Source: Macrolepiota albuminosa (taxonomy: Eukaryota; Basidiomycota; Agaricomycetes; Agaricales; Agaricaceae). From it: a DNA stretch of 64,000 nt. A model generated the notes under the pieces. It searched no databases and was not told the origin of the DNA. It saw only the letters and a list, made by a program, of their open reading frames with translations. Both the position numbers and the translations under genes were made by a program. The stretch covers positions 3,952,947-4,016,946 of the forward strand of contig JAMWFC010000049.1 in NCBI GenBank assembly GCA_027475525.1, given 5' to 3'. Shown here piece after piece: positions 19,846 to 30,737 of this stretch. Position 1 is the stretch's first letter; every line of letters starts with the position of its first letter.

Positions 19846-22372
19846 ATGCCTCCTCGCAAGATAAAGTCTGAAGAGAATAAGGCTCAGACACTTGTTGACC
19901 AACTCAAGACCATGTGTGTTTTATATTGGTGTCTTTGATTTTTTTTTTTAAAAAAAGAAAAAAACTTGTTATCCTTGGTGCAGGAGTGCAGATAGGTTGC
20001 AAGCGTGTGTACAACTCTTTCAGTTCTGGTCGGTCTTGCTAATTTGCTTATTGTAGCATATTTGATAGCATGGCGACAGCTTCTGGATCTGAAACAGGTG
20101 ACCCATCTGCTGGGTGAGTACTCTTTTTGTGTTGTAATCTGTAGTGCTAATGTTTTTTAGGTCTATTGATGGCAGGTCGCCATCTAAGCGAAAGGTTTCT
20201 GCCTCGCAGCATGGGTTCATGTGTTACTTGTTGTATTTGTGACTATCATTTTACTTAATGTCTTGGTATCAGTTCTGTTAGTGTGCCTGCCACGCCGTTG
20301 CCCAAGAAAAAGAGGGCTGTGTCCATTCCGTCCATTGATACACCTGTCATGTTTGTATCCCTGTTTTCCTTGTTACTTTGCTTGACTGCTGCTATGTAGT
20401 CAGGCTATGGCTGGATTGACTGCTGAAGATGCGACCTTGTCAAGTGGTCGTGCTGTGTACGTGATTTATGATTTGTTTGCATTCATGCATGGTTTGTCTT
20501 ATGTTTTGCACTCTCAAGGCACTCCCGTACCATGACGGAGAAGGCTTTGTTTGCGAGCCAGTCAAGCCCTAAAATGTCGTGTGCCGGAGCTGCGGCCAAG
20601 GCCGCTAGTCCAAATTTGGGTGACGAATTTGCACCAAAAAAACTTGTTGAATTGTCTGACGACGACGATGATGACTTGCCTGTTGTGTCAGTGTGGATTG
20701 TTTCTTCTGTTATTTGCTTGTGCTCATTTTGTTCTTTTCGCTTTGGTATAGGATTGCTAAGCGGCCTGTACCTAGGCCGCTTGTTAAGAAGCCTCTTGTT
20801 GTTGCAGCGGGCAACAATAACGTTGACAATTGGGATATTGCGGACAATAATAGCAACATGCTATCGGACTTTATTGTCGATGATAGTTCTGCTCCCGATT
20901 ATGGATTGTCAGAAGATGGCGAGTCTCCCATGCCTCCCGTCCCCGTTTTATCTGCTTTGGCTGCTCTGCTTTTGATTGTCCGCTCGGATGCTGTTGAATC
21001 GTATGTTTATTTCATTTTATTTTATTTTATTCCCTTTATCTCTGTACCTCATTTGTTGATGTCTTGCTACAGCATTGATCCTTGTCTCAATCCTGCGGAA
21101 GAGCTTGCAGTGGATGTGGTCATGCAGCCTTCTATCCAAGAAAAGTTTATGGTGTTGACTTATCAAGGACTGCCATTCCTTAAGTGCGGACCAACATCTA
21201 CTATTTTGCTTGCATTTATTCAACTTGTTGACAGGAAACAACTCATAATCCAGCCTTTTGGATACAACAAAATGAACAGTGATGGTAAAATCCATTATGC
21301 GCGCATTGGTGTTGTTGCTGAGCATATGAATAAAGACAATTGGACGTGCATTTTGCTTATTGTTTTGTATTTTTTTTTTCTGTTCTTATGTATGACTTTT
21401 TAAATAGTTCGTTGTTGGCTTCTCTTTTATTCAATCATCACGCCTTCTACGTTAACTTGGCCAGGACTGACCCTGTTCAACTCAACACCCCAAAGCAGCG
21501 ATTGGCTCTTCAGGATTTGATGGGTCCCTTCTGTGTTTCTATTACCTCTGGAGTGGTAACTGCCTCACATTTATTTGACAGTTCTGTTCTTGTTGGGAGT
21601 CCATCTGATAAGTATGGTCAGCATCGTATCGAGATTGTTGAATTCCATCAGGAGTCTCTTTGCCAGTTTGCTGTTTTAGGTTGTGTTTTCAACCTCCCAG
21701 ACGGTGTTCGAGGTACTCTTTCTGGTAATGGTGTGGCATTTGTTACTCGAGGTGAGGGTAAAACCCCTACATACAATGTTGGTGAGTCGTGTTTTGTTGT
21801 TTTGTTGATTCTGCATTTGATGTGACTTCAGACGGTGGGTATGCGACTCCCAAGTCCAAGAGGCTCTCTGGTATAAAGAGTAACTCAATGTTTACCAAGA
21901 TGGATGCTCCTGTGTTCAAATCGGCTAGGGTTGCCGATCTGTACAAGCCGGTTGTTGAGTTTGATCACAAAGGTTCCTGTTAGGCTCATTTCCAGATAGT
22001 GTTCTAACATTTTCTCAGTACCTGTATATGACGGCAGGGTAGAAACTGGTCAACCATTCCGTTTTACGCCCAGTGACTTTGATACTCTTTCTTCTTGGTG
22101 TCCATACGAAAACAACAATGTTGAGGTTCTGGAAAGTTCTGTCGTCAGTGTTGGTTTTAGTGCCAACTGGTATGAGTCCGGTGGTCACAAGTATGCTGGT
22201 GGTCGTTGTGTTTGGATATGTTCTCACGTTTTTCAGGTATCTCACCTTGAACTTGCTGTTTGTCATTGTGTTGCACGACCCTACTTACATGATGCGTCTT
22301 GTTGAACCTGCTCCTGTGGTGGACCATGCCGGTGCCACTAAGGGGAAGGCCAAGTCCAAGGCACGCAAGTAG
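19846..22372 (+). CDS. Intron-rich gene of unknown function inside the Helitron-repeat region
   Basis: Starts MPPRKIKSEENKAQTLVDQL. Many short exons join in frame: SADRLQA (19984-20004), AIFDSMATASGSETGDPSA, SIDGRSPSKRKVSASQH, VPATPLPKKKRAVSIPS (NLS-like), TEKALFASQSSPK..LSDDDDDDLPVV, a segment from 20753 with IADNNSNMLSDFIVDDSS, then a conserved-looking C-terminal half: LTYQGLPFLKCGPTSTILL, LMGPFCVSITSGVVTASHL, FRFTPSDFDTLSSWCPY, SSVVSVGFSANWYES. A final 46-nt intron (22192-22237) restores YLTLNLLFVIVLHDP and a basic tail KGKAKSKARK. About 600 residues, nuclear by appearance. The C-terminal half recalls a fungal family I have seen near Helitrons, and an OB-fold ssDNA-binding role is conceivable, but this is only inference. 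Confidence 0.6.
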
Positions 22373-22674
22373 TTCCTGCTTTCACCGCTCCTTCTGTCTT
22401 TGCTGGTCGACTGCCAAAAAAAATATATATATATATATATTCAGCGAGCTTCCGCATGGGAGGCAGGCGGGCGTATGTGACCTCAGTTGTGACCTTAGCC
22501 ATCTAGCCATCGGACGTTTACTTGTTACCTTTAGCAGTTGTTTTTGTGTCATGTTGTTTTGAGATAGTCTTGATATAGACTTTTTGAGCCATTGTCTGTT
22601 TGACTATTTGTTCACTGAGTGAATCTTTCATCGCGTTACCTTTGGTGGTATTTACTGTGTTAATGCTTGTTATG

Positions 22675-22940
22675 TAGGCTGTCGCTCTAGCGGTGGTTTA
22701 TAAAAGCTGTCGCTCCAGCAATAGTTTATATGAGCTATTGCTCTAGCAGTGGATTATGTATATGTAAGCTGTTGCTCTAGTGGTGGTTTATGTAAGCTAT
22801 CACTCCAGCGATGGTTTATATAAGCTGTTGCTCCAGCAGTGGATTATGTAAGCTGTCACTCCAGCAATGGTTTATATAAGCTGTTGCTCCAGCAGTGGAT
22901 TATGTAAGCTGTCGCTCTAGCAGTGGTTTATATATTGATA
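22675..22940 (+). repeat. 28-bp repeat array, copy 2 (forward), Helitron left end
   Basis: About nine units of 28 bp (GCTGTTGCTCCAGC followed by AGTGGTTTATGTAA and variants), one with a TATGTA insertion. It ends just before the Helitron coding region. Each unit contains GCTG..CAGC, able to fold back. Confidence 0.92.
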
Positions 22941-24322
22941 CAAACACAAATCAGTGTACATGTTTCCTTGCGATTCAAGACTCTATGGGCACCAGGACAC
23001 ACACACATTGGATATTTCCCTTTTTTAGGGTCAACATACCTAATCAGTGCTATGTTTTTTGTCAGTTCTATATGCCCTGGTTATATTATTGTAGAGTTTT
23101 GACTGTTTCCGCAACGTTCAAACAATGCAAGATAACACGACTTTTTGTGATGCGATCTCTCATGTCCCATCACGATTTTCTAGCGTGCCTGCGTCGATGC
23201 CACCTAGGTCCTATGTTGTGTAACCGCGCGATGAGGAACAATGTATGTAATGTTGCATTTGCTATCGAAACTTTACTGCGTGGATACCGTTTGCCTGATA
23301 CATGGCCTTGTTTGGACCAACACGTTGTTATTAGCTCAACCCTTTCTGCAGTAAAATCATTTGTGGTACCTGGGCTTAGAATATTAGGGTATTCGCATCT
23401 ATCTGCATTTAGAGCTTACCGTAGGAGTGGTCGATTGTCCACATGCAAGTCCCTTGGACATCAAAGATTGCTTTGTAAACCTAAACGTGTCCTCAGACCT
23501 ATAGGCGGTGGTAAAACTTATGCGTTCTCCTTTGCACAAGTAGATATGTACATCGACGCGAGTCAGGGCAAACACAACCCATGGCACGTATTCAAATTCA
23601 TCAATCATGCAGATGATGTTGGTTTGCTGTCATATCCGATTACTGCAGAGTACGTGCATGCTAGGCTGCCTTTGTCTACCCTTTCACAACATCTTACATT
23701 GAAGCAGCTACGATCCATAGCATGTATACATGGGATTGCGCTGCCTAAGCGTTTTAGAGCGTTACATCCAAGTGATTTGTTTAATTCTCACAGTTGCTCA
23801 AAATGTGTTAGTTGGTCTACTGTATTGACAGCTGATCTTAGTTCACAAGCAAGAAACATGCTGAGATGCTCCATAGTGCATAATCAAAAGCATGAAGTTG
23901 TTCTTGAGGCAGATGTTCAGGGCCCTGACAAGCCCAAATTTCCTCCTGCGCCTCTTACACCAAGCCTAACTACTCAAATCATACGCGACTTTTGCAACAA
24001 AATGGGTCCAGCGCAATTAGAAGAACGTGGTTGCGCTGTTTGTGGTTTGCTGCGCCCAGTTAAGGATATGCATACTCTAAAAAGTATGAAAGGGTTTCTT
24101 GGTGTGTTATCCACCAAAGGAGTTACCAGAGTGGAGAGGCGTTCAGGAACGGAGTTTGTGAGAGAAATAAGAGGCCCGGTGTTGGATCATAGATGCAATT
24201 CTGTCTGTTCAGAGTGCAGAATCCCATTGTTGAAGGGCAAAGTTCCTAAGTATGCACTTGCAAACGGCTTTTGGATTGGTGCTGTTCCAGTTGTTTTATC
24301 CCGTTTAACTTGGGTTGAATAG
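22895..24322 (+). pseudogene. Helitron polyprotein N-terminal region (DUF6570-like)
   Basis: Open for 475 codons, but the first ~80 codons lie in the repeat array; a realistic start is the ATG near 23150 (MRSLMSHHDFLACLRRC). The region has paired cysteines: HSCSKCVSW, ERGCAVCGLL and HRCNSVCSECRIPLL, then KYALANGFWIGAVPVVLSRLT, a signature of the domain that precedes the Helitron-like N domain in fungal Helitrons. It ends at a TAG at 24320-24322, and the same frame continues through LLVAKVRRSLCFTYVSS into the next ORF. So one polyprotein is broken by a nonsense codon. Confidence 0.8.
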
Positions 24323-24388
24323 CTCCTTGTTGCCAAAGTACGTAGGTCTCTCTGTTTCACATACGTATCGTCCTCGGGTCTCAGCAAA

Positions 24389-26755
24389 ATGAATGCACAT
24401 TTGATTGCTTTTGAATCTCCCGTTGAAAAGGTTTACCATGTACTGCCTCCTCCAAGGGCTGACATGGATGATGTTTTAGCTATTCTATTTACAGGGCCTT
24501 GTCAGCCTACTGAGGAAGATCTCAAACGATTGCCTTTGCTTGTCCGCCAAAACGCTGTGAAGCAGACATTGGAATGGCTCAAGCTTAATCATTCTGCTTA
24601 TATGGACATTGAAATTTGCGATAGCAATCTTGACAACTATCCAGAAGATACACCACCAGTAAAAATCGTTTACAAAGAGTCTCTGGAGGAAAACAGAACA
24701 GTTGACCCTGCCGTTTACAAAGTTGATGGAGATAATGGGGTATCAGCCGGGGATTGTCCTTTTGTCGTGCATGGACTGATGGGTGAGAGCCTATCAGCAA
24801 AAACAAAAGATGAGCTTAAAGGTATTGCTTTAAAGCACTGGCACTCCAATGGCAAAGCACTGCTAGTTGGACATTCATCCCATCCGGTTAATTGGATGAA
24901 GGACGCAACTGTTTATCCTCAAATGTTTCCCTGGTTGTTTCCGTATGGCTTTGGGGGTCCAGGCTGTGTAAAAGGCTGTATCTCTGTTAAGGTTCACAAA
25001 GGCAATCTCCTCATGTATCATGATAAGCGGTTCCAGAGAGATACTGGCTTTCCCTTTGCAGCATTTAGTCACAAGCAGATTAGAGCCGCAACTACAAGGG
25101 GGTTTCTGGCAATTGAAAGAAACGACTTTGCTCATATTGCTGAACACATAGCAAGTCTTGACGTGAAATTACTCAGAAGTATGGCTGATCATATGGCCAA
25201 AGGCGAGATTATCAAGCCCATGAACCAGGAGGAACAGAAATGTTTCAAAGTTATTGAAGACGTTGATGCTGTGTCGGGCCGGATCGACGGATCTCCAATA
25301 ACAAAAAAGCATATGAGGAACGAGATATGGTCATTAGTGATTGACAAAGGCGCACCTTCTTGGTTTATAACGTTGTCGCCTGTGGATATCAGACACCCTA
25401 TATGTCTGTACTATGCCGGTGATAATATAAAGTTTGAACCTGATATATTATTACCTTCTGACACTGCATATCGACTTATTGCACGTAATCCTGTTGCAGG
25501 GGCCAGATTCTTTCATTTTATGGTGTCTGCTTTCATAAAGCACGTATTGGGTGTTGATACTGAACACGAAGGCTTGTACAGTCACACGTCTGCATACTAC
25601 GGGACAGTCGAGCAGCAAGGTAGACTTACCTTGCATCTGCATATGCTCCTTTGGCTTCATGGAAGTCTATTACTTGAGGAAGCTTGTCGGAAAATCATGG
25701 ACCCCTCATCTGATTTTCAGAGGGCCCTAGTGGAATATCTGGAATCTGCCTTCACTGGCGACTTCCTTGCAGGGACAATGGATGAAGTAATAGATAATAT
25801 TGAAAAATCCAAGAAGATGCCAGAATATATTGATCCCACGCAGACGATGCCCCAGCCCCCTCCTCCCGATCATTTGTGTCGGAGTAAACAAGAAACTTCA
25901 ATAAACAAACTCTCAGTACCAACAGCCCATGATGCTTCTATGGACAATATACCCGATGCTGGTCAATCTGACCCTCAGGCACTGCCCCAGGAGTGTGTCG
26001 GATATGAGGAGACATCTAATTGGTGGACTCAATTCTGTAACACTGTAGATGACATTGTATTTAGGTCAAATGTGCATACCTGCCATACATCATATAAGAA
26101 GGACAGAAGTAAAAAATTAGGCAAAGAGAATAAAGGGTGTCTAGACAACAAATGGGGCAGATGTAAGGCTCGGTTTCCCAAAGAACTCTTTCAACAGACT
26201 GAAGTCGACCCTCAAACAGGTGCGCTCAATATGTGTAAAGCGGAACCATGGCTGAACACATTCACCGCATCTTTGAGTTATTTGTTTAGATGCAACACTG
26301 ATGTAACTAGTCTTCGTTCAGGAATGGCGGTCAGGGGTGTCCTTTTATATGTCACTAAATATATAACTAAATCATCGCTTAAAACGTACACAGCATTTGA
26401 GGCTGTTGGCACAGTGCTCACAAAATACCAAGATATTGTTAACGGACCTCTTCCACAGCAAGAAAAAGCAAGGTCTCTCATGACAAAAATGGCTAATGTA
26501 ATGAGTGCAAAGTCAGAAATGGGTTCCCCAATGATATGTATGTACCTTCTTGGTAACCCCGATCATTACACCGACCATAAATTCACCAATCTTCATTGGC
26601 CCAGCTTCGTCCGCGAGGTCAAACGTGCTTGGCCCGACGATCAGCCAACTGACAGTTCATACGGATCTGACAAAATAGCGATCATCACCGCGAGATCAAA
26701 TGTGCTTGGCCCAATGATCAGCCAACTGACAGTTCATATGGATCTGACAAAATAG
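24389..26755 (+). pseudogene. Helitron Rep (HUH endonuclease) domain
   Basis: The Rep domain nicks DNA and joins the 5' end to a Tyr to start rolling-circle transposition. The segment has TGPCQPTEEDLKRLPLLVR, then MFPWLFPYGFGGPG and the Helitron-like N domain. The HUH motif is at about residue 407 (QQGRLTLHLHMLLWLHG; metal-binding H-L-H). The Tyr motif is near residue 650 (YVTKYITKSSLKTY), giving two candidate catalytic Tyr. A Cys/His region CLDNKWGRCKARFPKELF lies between. All key Rep residues remain. The frame is lost at the 77-bp duplication beginning at 26612, where the true continuation (DQPTDSSYGSDKIAII then RKKGQVVGLSP) moves to another frame. Confidence 0.88.
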
Positions 26756-26765
26756 CAATCATCAG
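26612..26765. repeat. Imperfect 77-bp tandem duplication in the Helitron
   Basis: 26612-26688 and 26689-26765 match over 77 bp, starting CGCGAGRTCAAAYGTGCTTG. They differ at about seven positions, all transitions, five of which turn a CpG in copy 1 into TpG or CpA in copy 2. The duplication shifts frame and ends the Rep ORF. Confidence 0.93.
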
Positions 26766-26778
26766 AAAGAAAGGCCAA

Positions 26779-27417
26779 GTGGTGGGACTATCTCCTGTGT
26801 TTGACTACATATACTGTGGCATAGAATTGCGCAACATGACATTGTATGAATGGGCTTCTAGATGCGAACGAGTAAAATCAACTCATAGAGGGAACAAAAG
26901 TTGCAAGTCTAAATTGGCCAACACGCTGACCGTCAACTTTACAGATTATCATCCCTTGTCGGACTCCCATGCTACCCTTGTATATCTGCCAGGGCAGAAG
27001 CGTGTGCCCAATTTCATTGGTCCTACTCTTCCAAGGCATGATAAAGGGGATAGAGACAAATACTGCATCACAATGCTTATCTTATTCAAGCCTTGGCGTT
27101 CAGGTGCTGATTTAAAAAACAAGTATGATTTATGGAGCACGGCATTTGACAACCATCATTTTACCGAAAGGCAACTGTGTCTTATGGCTGATATGAATAT
27201 TAAGTATGAGTGTTTGGATGCCCGTGACGATTTCTATGCACAGTTGAAGCGAGGCAGTGTGGCATTTCTGGGAATGGACAATTCAGTTTCCAATGTCAGA
27301 GATATCGAACAAAAGGATCATATGGATGACAAAGATAACGGACAACCTGAGGACTACGGGATAGACCTTGACTGTAGTAATGAGCTTGGCAAAACCGGAG
27401 AGATATGGCTATTATGA
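26779..27417 (+). pseudogene. Helitron Rep-helicase linker segment
   Basis: Continues the polyprotein after the duplication: GLSPVFDYIYCGIELRNMTL then YEWASRCERVKS, later RVPNFIGPTLPRHDKGDRDK and YCITMLILFKPWRSGADLK. This is the conserved region between Rep and helicase in fungal Helitrons. No catalytic residues are known here. It leaves frame near 27400 and the next segment begins in a different frame, so a small indel has occurred. Confidence 0.8.
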
Positions 27418-28028
27418 CTTCCACCATGACGAGCCTGAATTGGGATAAGCCTGTAATGGGCCAAACCTCCCCTGTTACAACGAAGCATTCACCTTCTGTG
27501 TCAGACATGCCCAGTATTTACTGGAGACATAAGGTCAGTGAAACTCGTGCGTCCATACTAAAAGATAGGCAAAAAGACATGTTGTCTGTTTGTGAACAGC
27601 GTGTTGGAAGATCGGACGAACAAAACAAGCCGGGCATTGTGGAAGTATGTGATTGTAGTTTCCTAGAGAAAAAGCATTTGAATATCAAATGGGAACCCAC
27701 TATATCCGAAATTACTACCAGTTTCAACCTCAATGAGGAACAAACCAGAGCATTTAGAATAGTGGCTAACTATGCTGCCACTTCTAACCCCAAACAGTTG
27801 AGAATGTATATGGGGGGTATGGGAGGCACCAGGAAAACGCAGGTGCTTAAGGTGCTGTCCCAATACTTTGCAGCCCATGGAGAATCTCATAGGTTTGCAG
27901 TGGTTGCTCCTACTGGCACCGCAGCATCATTGTTAGGTGGATCGACTTACCATTATCTGTTTGGAATTAATGATATGGTACATGACTCTCCAGCACAACT
28001 GGCTCAAGTAAAAATATGTATTTTTTGA
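27405..28028 (+). pseudogene. Helitron PIF1-type helicase, N-terminal part, altered Walker A
   Basis: SuperFamily 1 5'-3' helicase domain. FNLNEEQTRAFRIVANYA is the Q-motif region; LRMYMGGMGGTRKTQVLKVL is Walker A, but the Gly before Lys (GTGKT/S) is Arg, which should impair ATP binding. Motif Ia reads VVAPTGTAASLLGG and is followed by STYHYLFGI. The frame is lost at about 28015: the ORF ends VKICIF-stop, whereas one base away the sequence reads YVFFDEVSMLS, the Walker B motif. So both a substitution and an indel damage the ATPase core. Confidence 0.87.
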
Positions 28029-29547
28029 TGAAGTATCCATGTTGTCTTGCAGGGATATGTACAAGATATCAGCGTGCCTTGCTCAGATTACAGGTCTGTT
28101 GCACCTCCCTTTTGGTGGTATGAACATGGTGTTTGCTGGCAATTTTGCTTAGCTGCCACCAGTAACTGGCCGTGAGAATGCAGTGCTGTACAGTCGCAGT
28201 GTGGGTATGCAATCTATAGATCTGAACGAACAAAAGGCTGCATTGGGTAAAGCAGTTTGGCACCAGGTTACTACAGTAGTCATATTGAGACAGAATATGA
28301 GACAGACAATGCAAAGTCCAGACGACAAATCCTTTAGAATGGCCCTCGCTAACATGAGGTATCGAGCATGCACCAAAGACAATATCCAGTTCCTGGAGTC
28401 TCGGCGAGTCTCCAATCTTTCAGACTCCTTGCTTCTCAATGATGACTTCCGTAATGTGTCTATCATAACAGCACACAACATAGATAAAGATGCTGTCAAT
28501 GTGGTTGGAAGTAGCAGATTTGCCCTGGAGAGTGGACTCGAGCTGACAGATTTCTTTAGCGAAGATACTGTACTTGACAAGGATGATGAGAGCACATGCA
28601 AAGGTAAAGGTCGAGGAGCATCAGGTAGAAACAGAGTTCCTCTACACTCCTCTATTCAGAATATTCTATGGGAGCAGCCTCCGTCATCCACATCTGGTCA
28701 AGTTGCAGGCAAACTGTTGCTATGCGTCGACTTACCTATTATCATTAAGACTAACATTGCCACCAAGCTCTGTATCACAAATGGTCAAGAAGGTTACGTA
28801 TATGGATGGAAGTCATGTATGGGTTCTGTTGGTCAACGTATGATAGACACGCTGTTTGTAAAACTGAAGAATCCACCGCATCACGTACAAATAGAAGGTC
28901 TTCCTGAAGACGTAGTACCAATAACTAGAAGCACTGTTTCGACTGAATGCAGTCTACCTAACGACCAAAAGATTACAATTTCGCGATCACAAATCGAAAT
29001 ACTCGTCAACTATGCTATAACCGATTACGCTAGCCAAGGGAAGACTAGGCCTTTTAATCCTGTTGACTTGTTCAAATGTCAATCCCATCAGGCTTACTAT
29101 ACAGCACTGTCCCGAAGCGCTACTGCAGCTGGCACTATTATAATACGTGGATTTGACAGAACCGTCATTCAAGGAAAAGCAACTGGCGCACTACGTCAGG
29201 AGTTCTGGGATTTAGAGTTGCTGGATGAGATAACAAGGCTGAGGTATGTAGGGAAGCTGCCAAAGGGTTTCCATGACGCTCCAAGATGGTGCGATTTGAT
29301 AGCATCATTGAGACAATGCAAAAGTAACACATACTTTCCTCCTTATTTGCATCCGTCCCTGAGATGGGGTAAAAACGATCAATTTGATGATTCAGGATAC
29401 ATAGATATCAATTGGCATATAATATCAAGAGAGAGGCCACTACAAAAAAGGCCATTGCCCAAAAAACACTTTCATCCCTGCCAGAGGGGCCAAGGTATAC
29501 AAGGATCCATGCAGCACAGGAAAACAGAAGATGCAGGAAGACATTGA
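28029..29547 (+). pseudogene. Helitron PIF1-type helicase, C-terminal part
   Basis: Starts with Walker B FFDEVSMLSCRDMYKIS, then LPFGGMNMVFAGNFA-stop-LPPVTG. Motif III is normally GDFAQLPP, so a CAG-to-TAG change at 28150-28152 and Asp to Asn are both seen. Next come RQNMRQTMQSPDDKSFRMAL, FVKLKNPPHHV, and motifs V/VI YASQGKTRPFNPVDL and AYYTALSRSATAAGTIIIRG. The tail has LRQEFWDLELLDEITRLR. From the ATG at 28183 it is open for 454 codons to 29547. In an intact element this is one polyprotein with the Rep domain. Confidence 0.87.
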
Positions 29548-29572
29548 GCATGGTCCAAGCAAACGCTGACGG

Positions 29573-30413
29573 TTGAGTCACGCAGATAGTCTGTCTATTT
29601 TGCAAGGTACTTGTCCCCCCTTTGCCTGTTCATGGAAGCTGAACAGTTGCGCATACGATTCTGTATTGTCTATTATATACAATTTATGGCGAGAAGATCC
29701 TCTAGAATGGTCTCGAAAGCTTAGTGCATTGAGCCCGCGTCTAAACAAACATCTAGTGAAGGATTTCCATAGTATTGCCCCAGGAGATCATGAGGCCCTT
29801 GAGGAGACCAGGAAATGGCTTCGGACCAAGCTGTCTCAGAGGAATCACAGAGAGTTCCCATTTGGTGAATACACGTCTGTACACTCTTTGATTAACAAAC
29901 TATCTGTCAACATGTCAGATGTGCTTGATTTGTTTATGGTCTGTCCAGCTCACCATGCCACGGCCTGTTGGAGAGTGAAATCAAAATCAGTAATAATCAT
30001 ACTGACGCCAGAAAGACCATCTATTTGTGAGCATGTTGATGACTTTTGGTGCTATACAAGCACAAGGTGTGATTCATGTACGAGATGACTAATCAAGGTT
30101 TCTCAGTTACTGATGGCCCCTCCGATTATCTATTTCGATATATCAAGTGTATCAGTTGATGTGGATAAGAGGCTTGAAATCACGACCATTGATTCTTTGA
30201 GGGTGAGTAAGTACACACTAAAAGGAGTTATATATTTTGGCAACTCTCATTTTTCAAGCCACTAAATATCTTCATCTAACGAATCTTGACATCATGATGG
30301 ATTGACAACTGGATATAAAATGATAAAGGAAAGTGAATCTATGAGCTTGATTGATATGTCAAAGTGCAATTCCAGGACAGCCACGTTGGCTGTATATATC
30401 AGGAGAGATTGAT
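29573..30413 (+). pseudogene. USP-like cysteine peptidase domain at the end of the Helitron polyprotein
   Basis: Cys box: CSWKLNSCAYDSVLSIIYNLW, matching the Asn-x-Cys-x-x-(D/N)-(S/A) start of ubiquitin-specific-protease folds. The middle has a Cys/His cluster (MVCPAHHATACW, CEHVDDFWC). After a stop at 30086 and a small frame change, PPIIYFDISSVSVDVDKRL and LRVSKYTLKGVIYFGNSHF give the His box. Then, after a short disrupted stretch, HDGLTTGYKMIKE and SKCNSRTATLAVYIRRD-stop (~30413) form a plausible natural C-terminus. The order Cys box, zinc-like cluster, His box, C-terminal strand is that of a USP/UCH-like peptidase. Target is unknown. It ends only ~20 bp before the inverted repeat array. 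Confidence 0.65.
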
Positions 30414-30430
30414 CACGTCAATGGAAGTGG

Positions 30431-30545
30431 TAGATTATGTAAACAACTGCTGGAGCATCAGCTTACATAAACTGTTGCTGTAGTGTCAGCTTACATAAAC
30501 CGCTGCTGGAGCAGCTTACAACAGCAGGTTACTCTAGCGTGACAT
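30431..30545 (-). repeat. 28-bp repeat array, inverted copy, Helitron right end
   Basis: Two to three units, the reverse complement of the arrays at 17478 and 22675: TTACATAAACTGTTGCTGTA and TTACATAAACCGCTGCTGGA, with an imperfect third. The opposite orientation to the left array is what subterminal inverted repeats would show. Confidence 0.88.
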
Positions 30546-30737
30546 AAATATTGGATTGAGTGTTTTTACCGTCTTCTGCATGGTAAACAATTTACCAATC
30601 TTATTTGTTTCAGACACTGGATGTTGTACCGTCTTGTTTGATGGTATACATGATAATTGGACAAATGGACTAAAAAAAGGCAGTGATATAAACTACAACA
30701 AACAACAAATGCTACGACCATCGGATTTGCTTAGCAG

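Larger units (their letters stand above)
22675..30545 (+). mobile_element. Autonomous-type Helitron, decayed, flanked by inverted 28-bp repeat arrays
   Basis: The coding block 22.9-30.4 kb encodes, in order, a Cys-rich N-terminal domain, a Helitron-like N domain with HUH Rep motifs, a PIF1-type helicase and a USP-like cysteine peptidase. This is the Rep/Hel architecture of Helitrons with a C-terminal addition. It lies exactly between a forward 28-bp array (22675-22940) and the same repeat inverted (30431-30545), so these are likely subterminal repeats. I could not fix the exact ends or target site. Damage: TAG at 24320, a 77-bp duplication at 26612, frameshifts near 27400 and 28015, TAG at 28150 and a frame change near 29550. 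The element may instead start at the 17.48-kb array. Confidence 0.85.
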
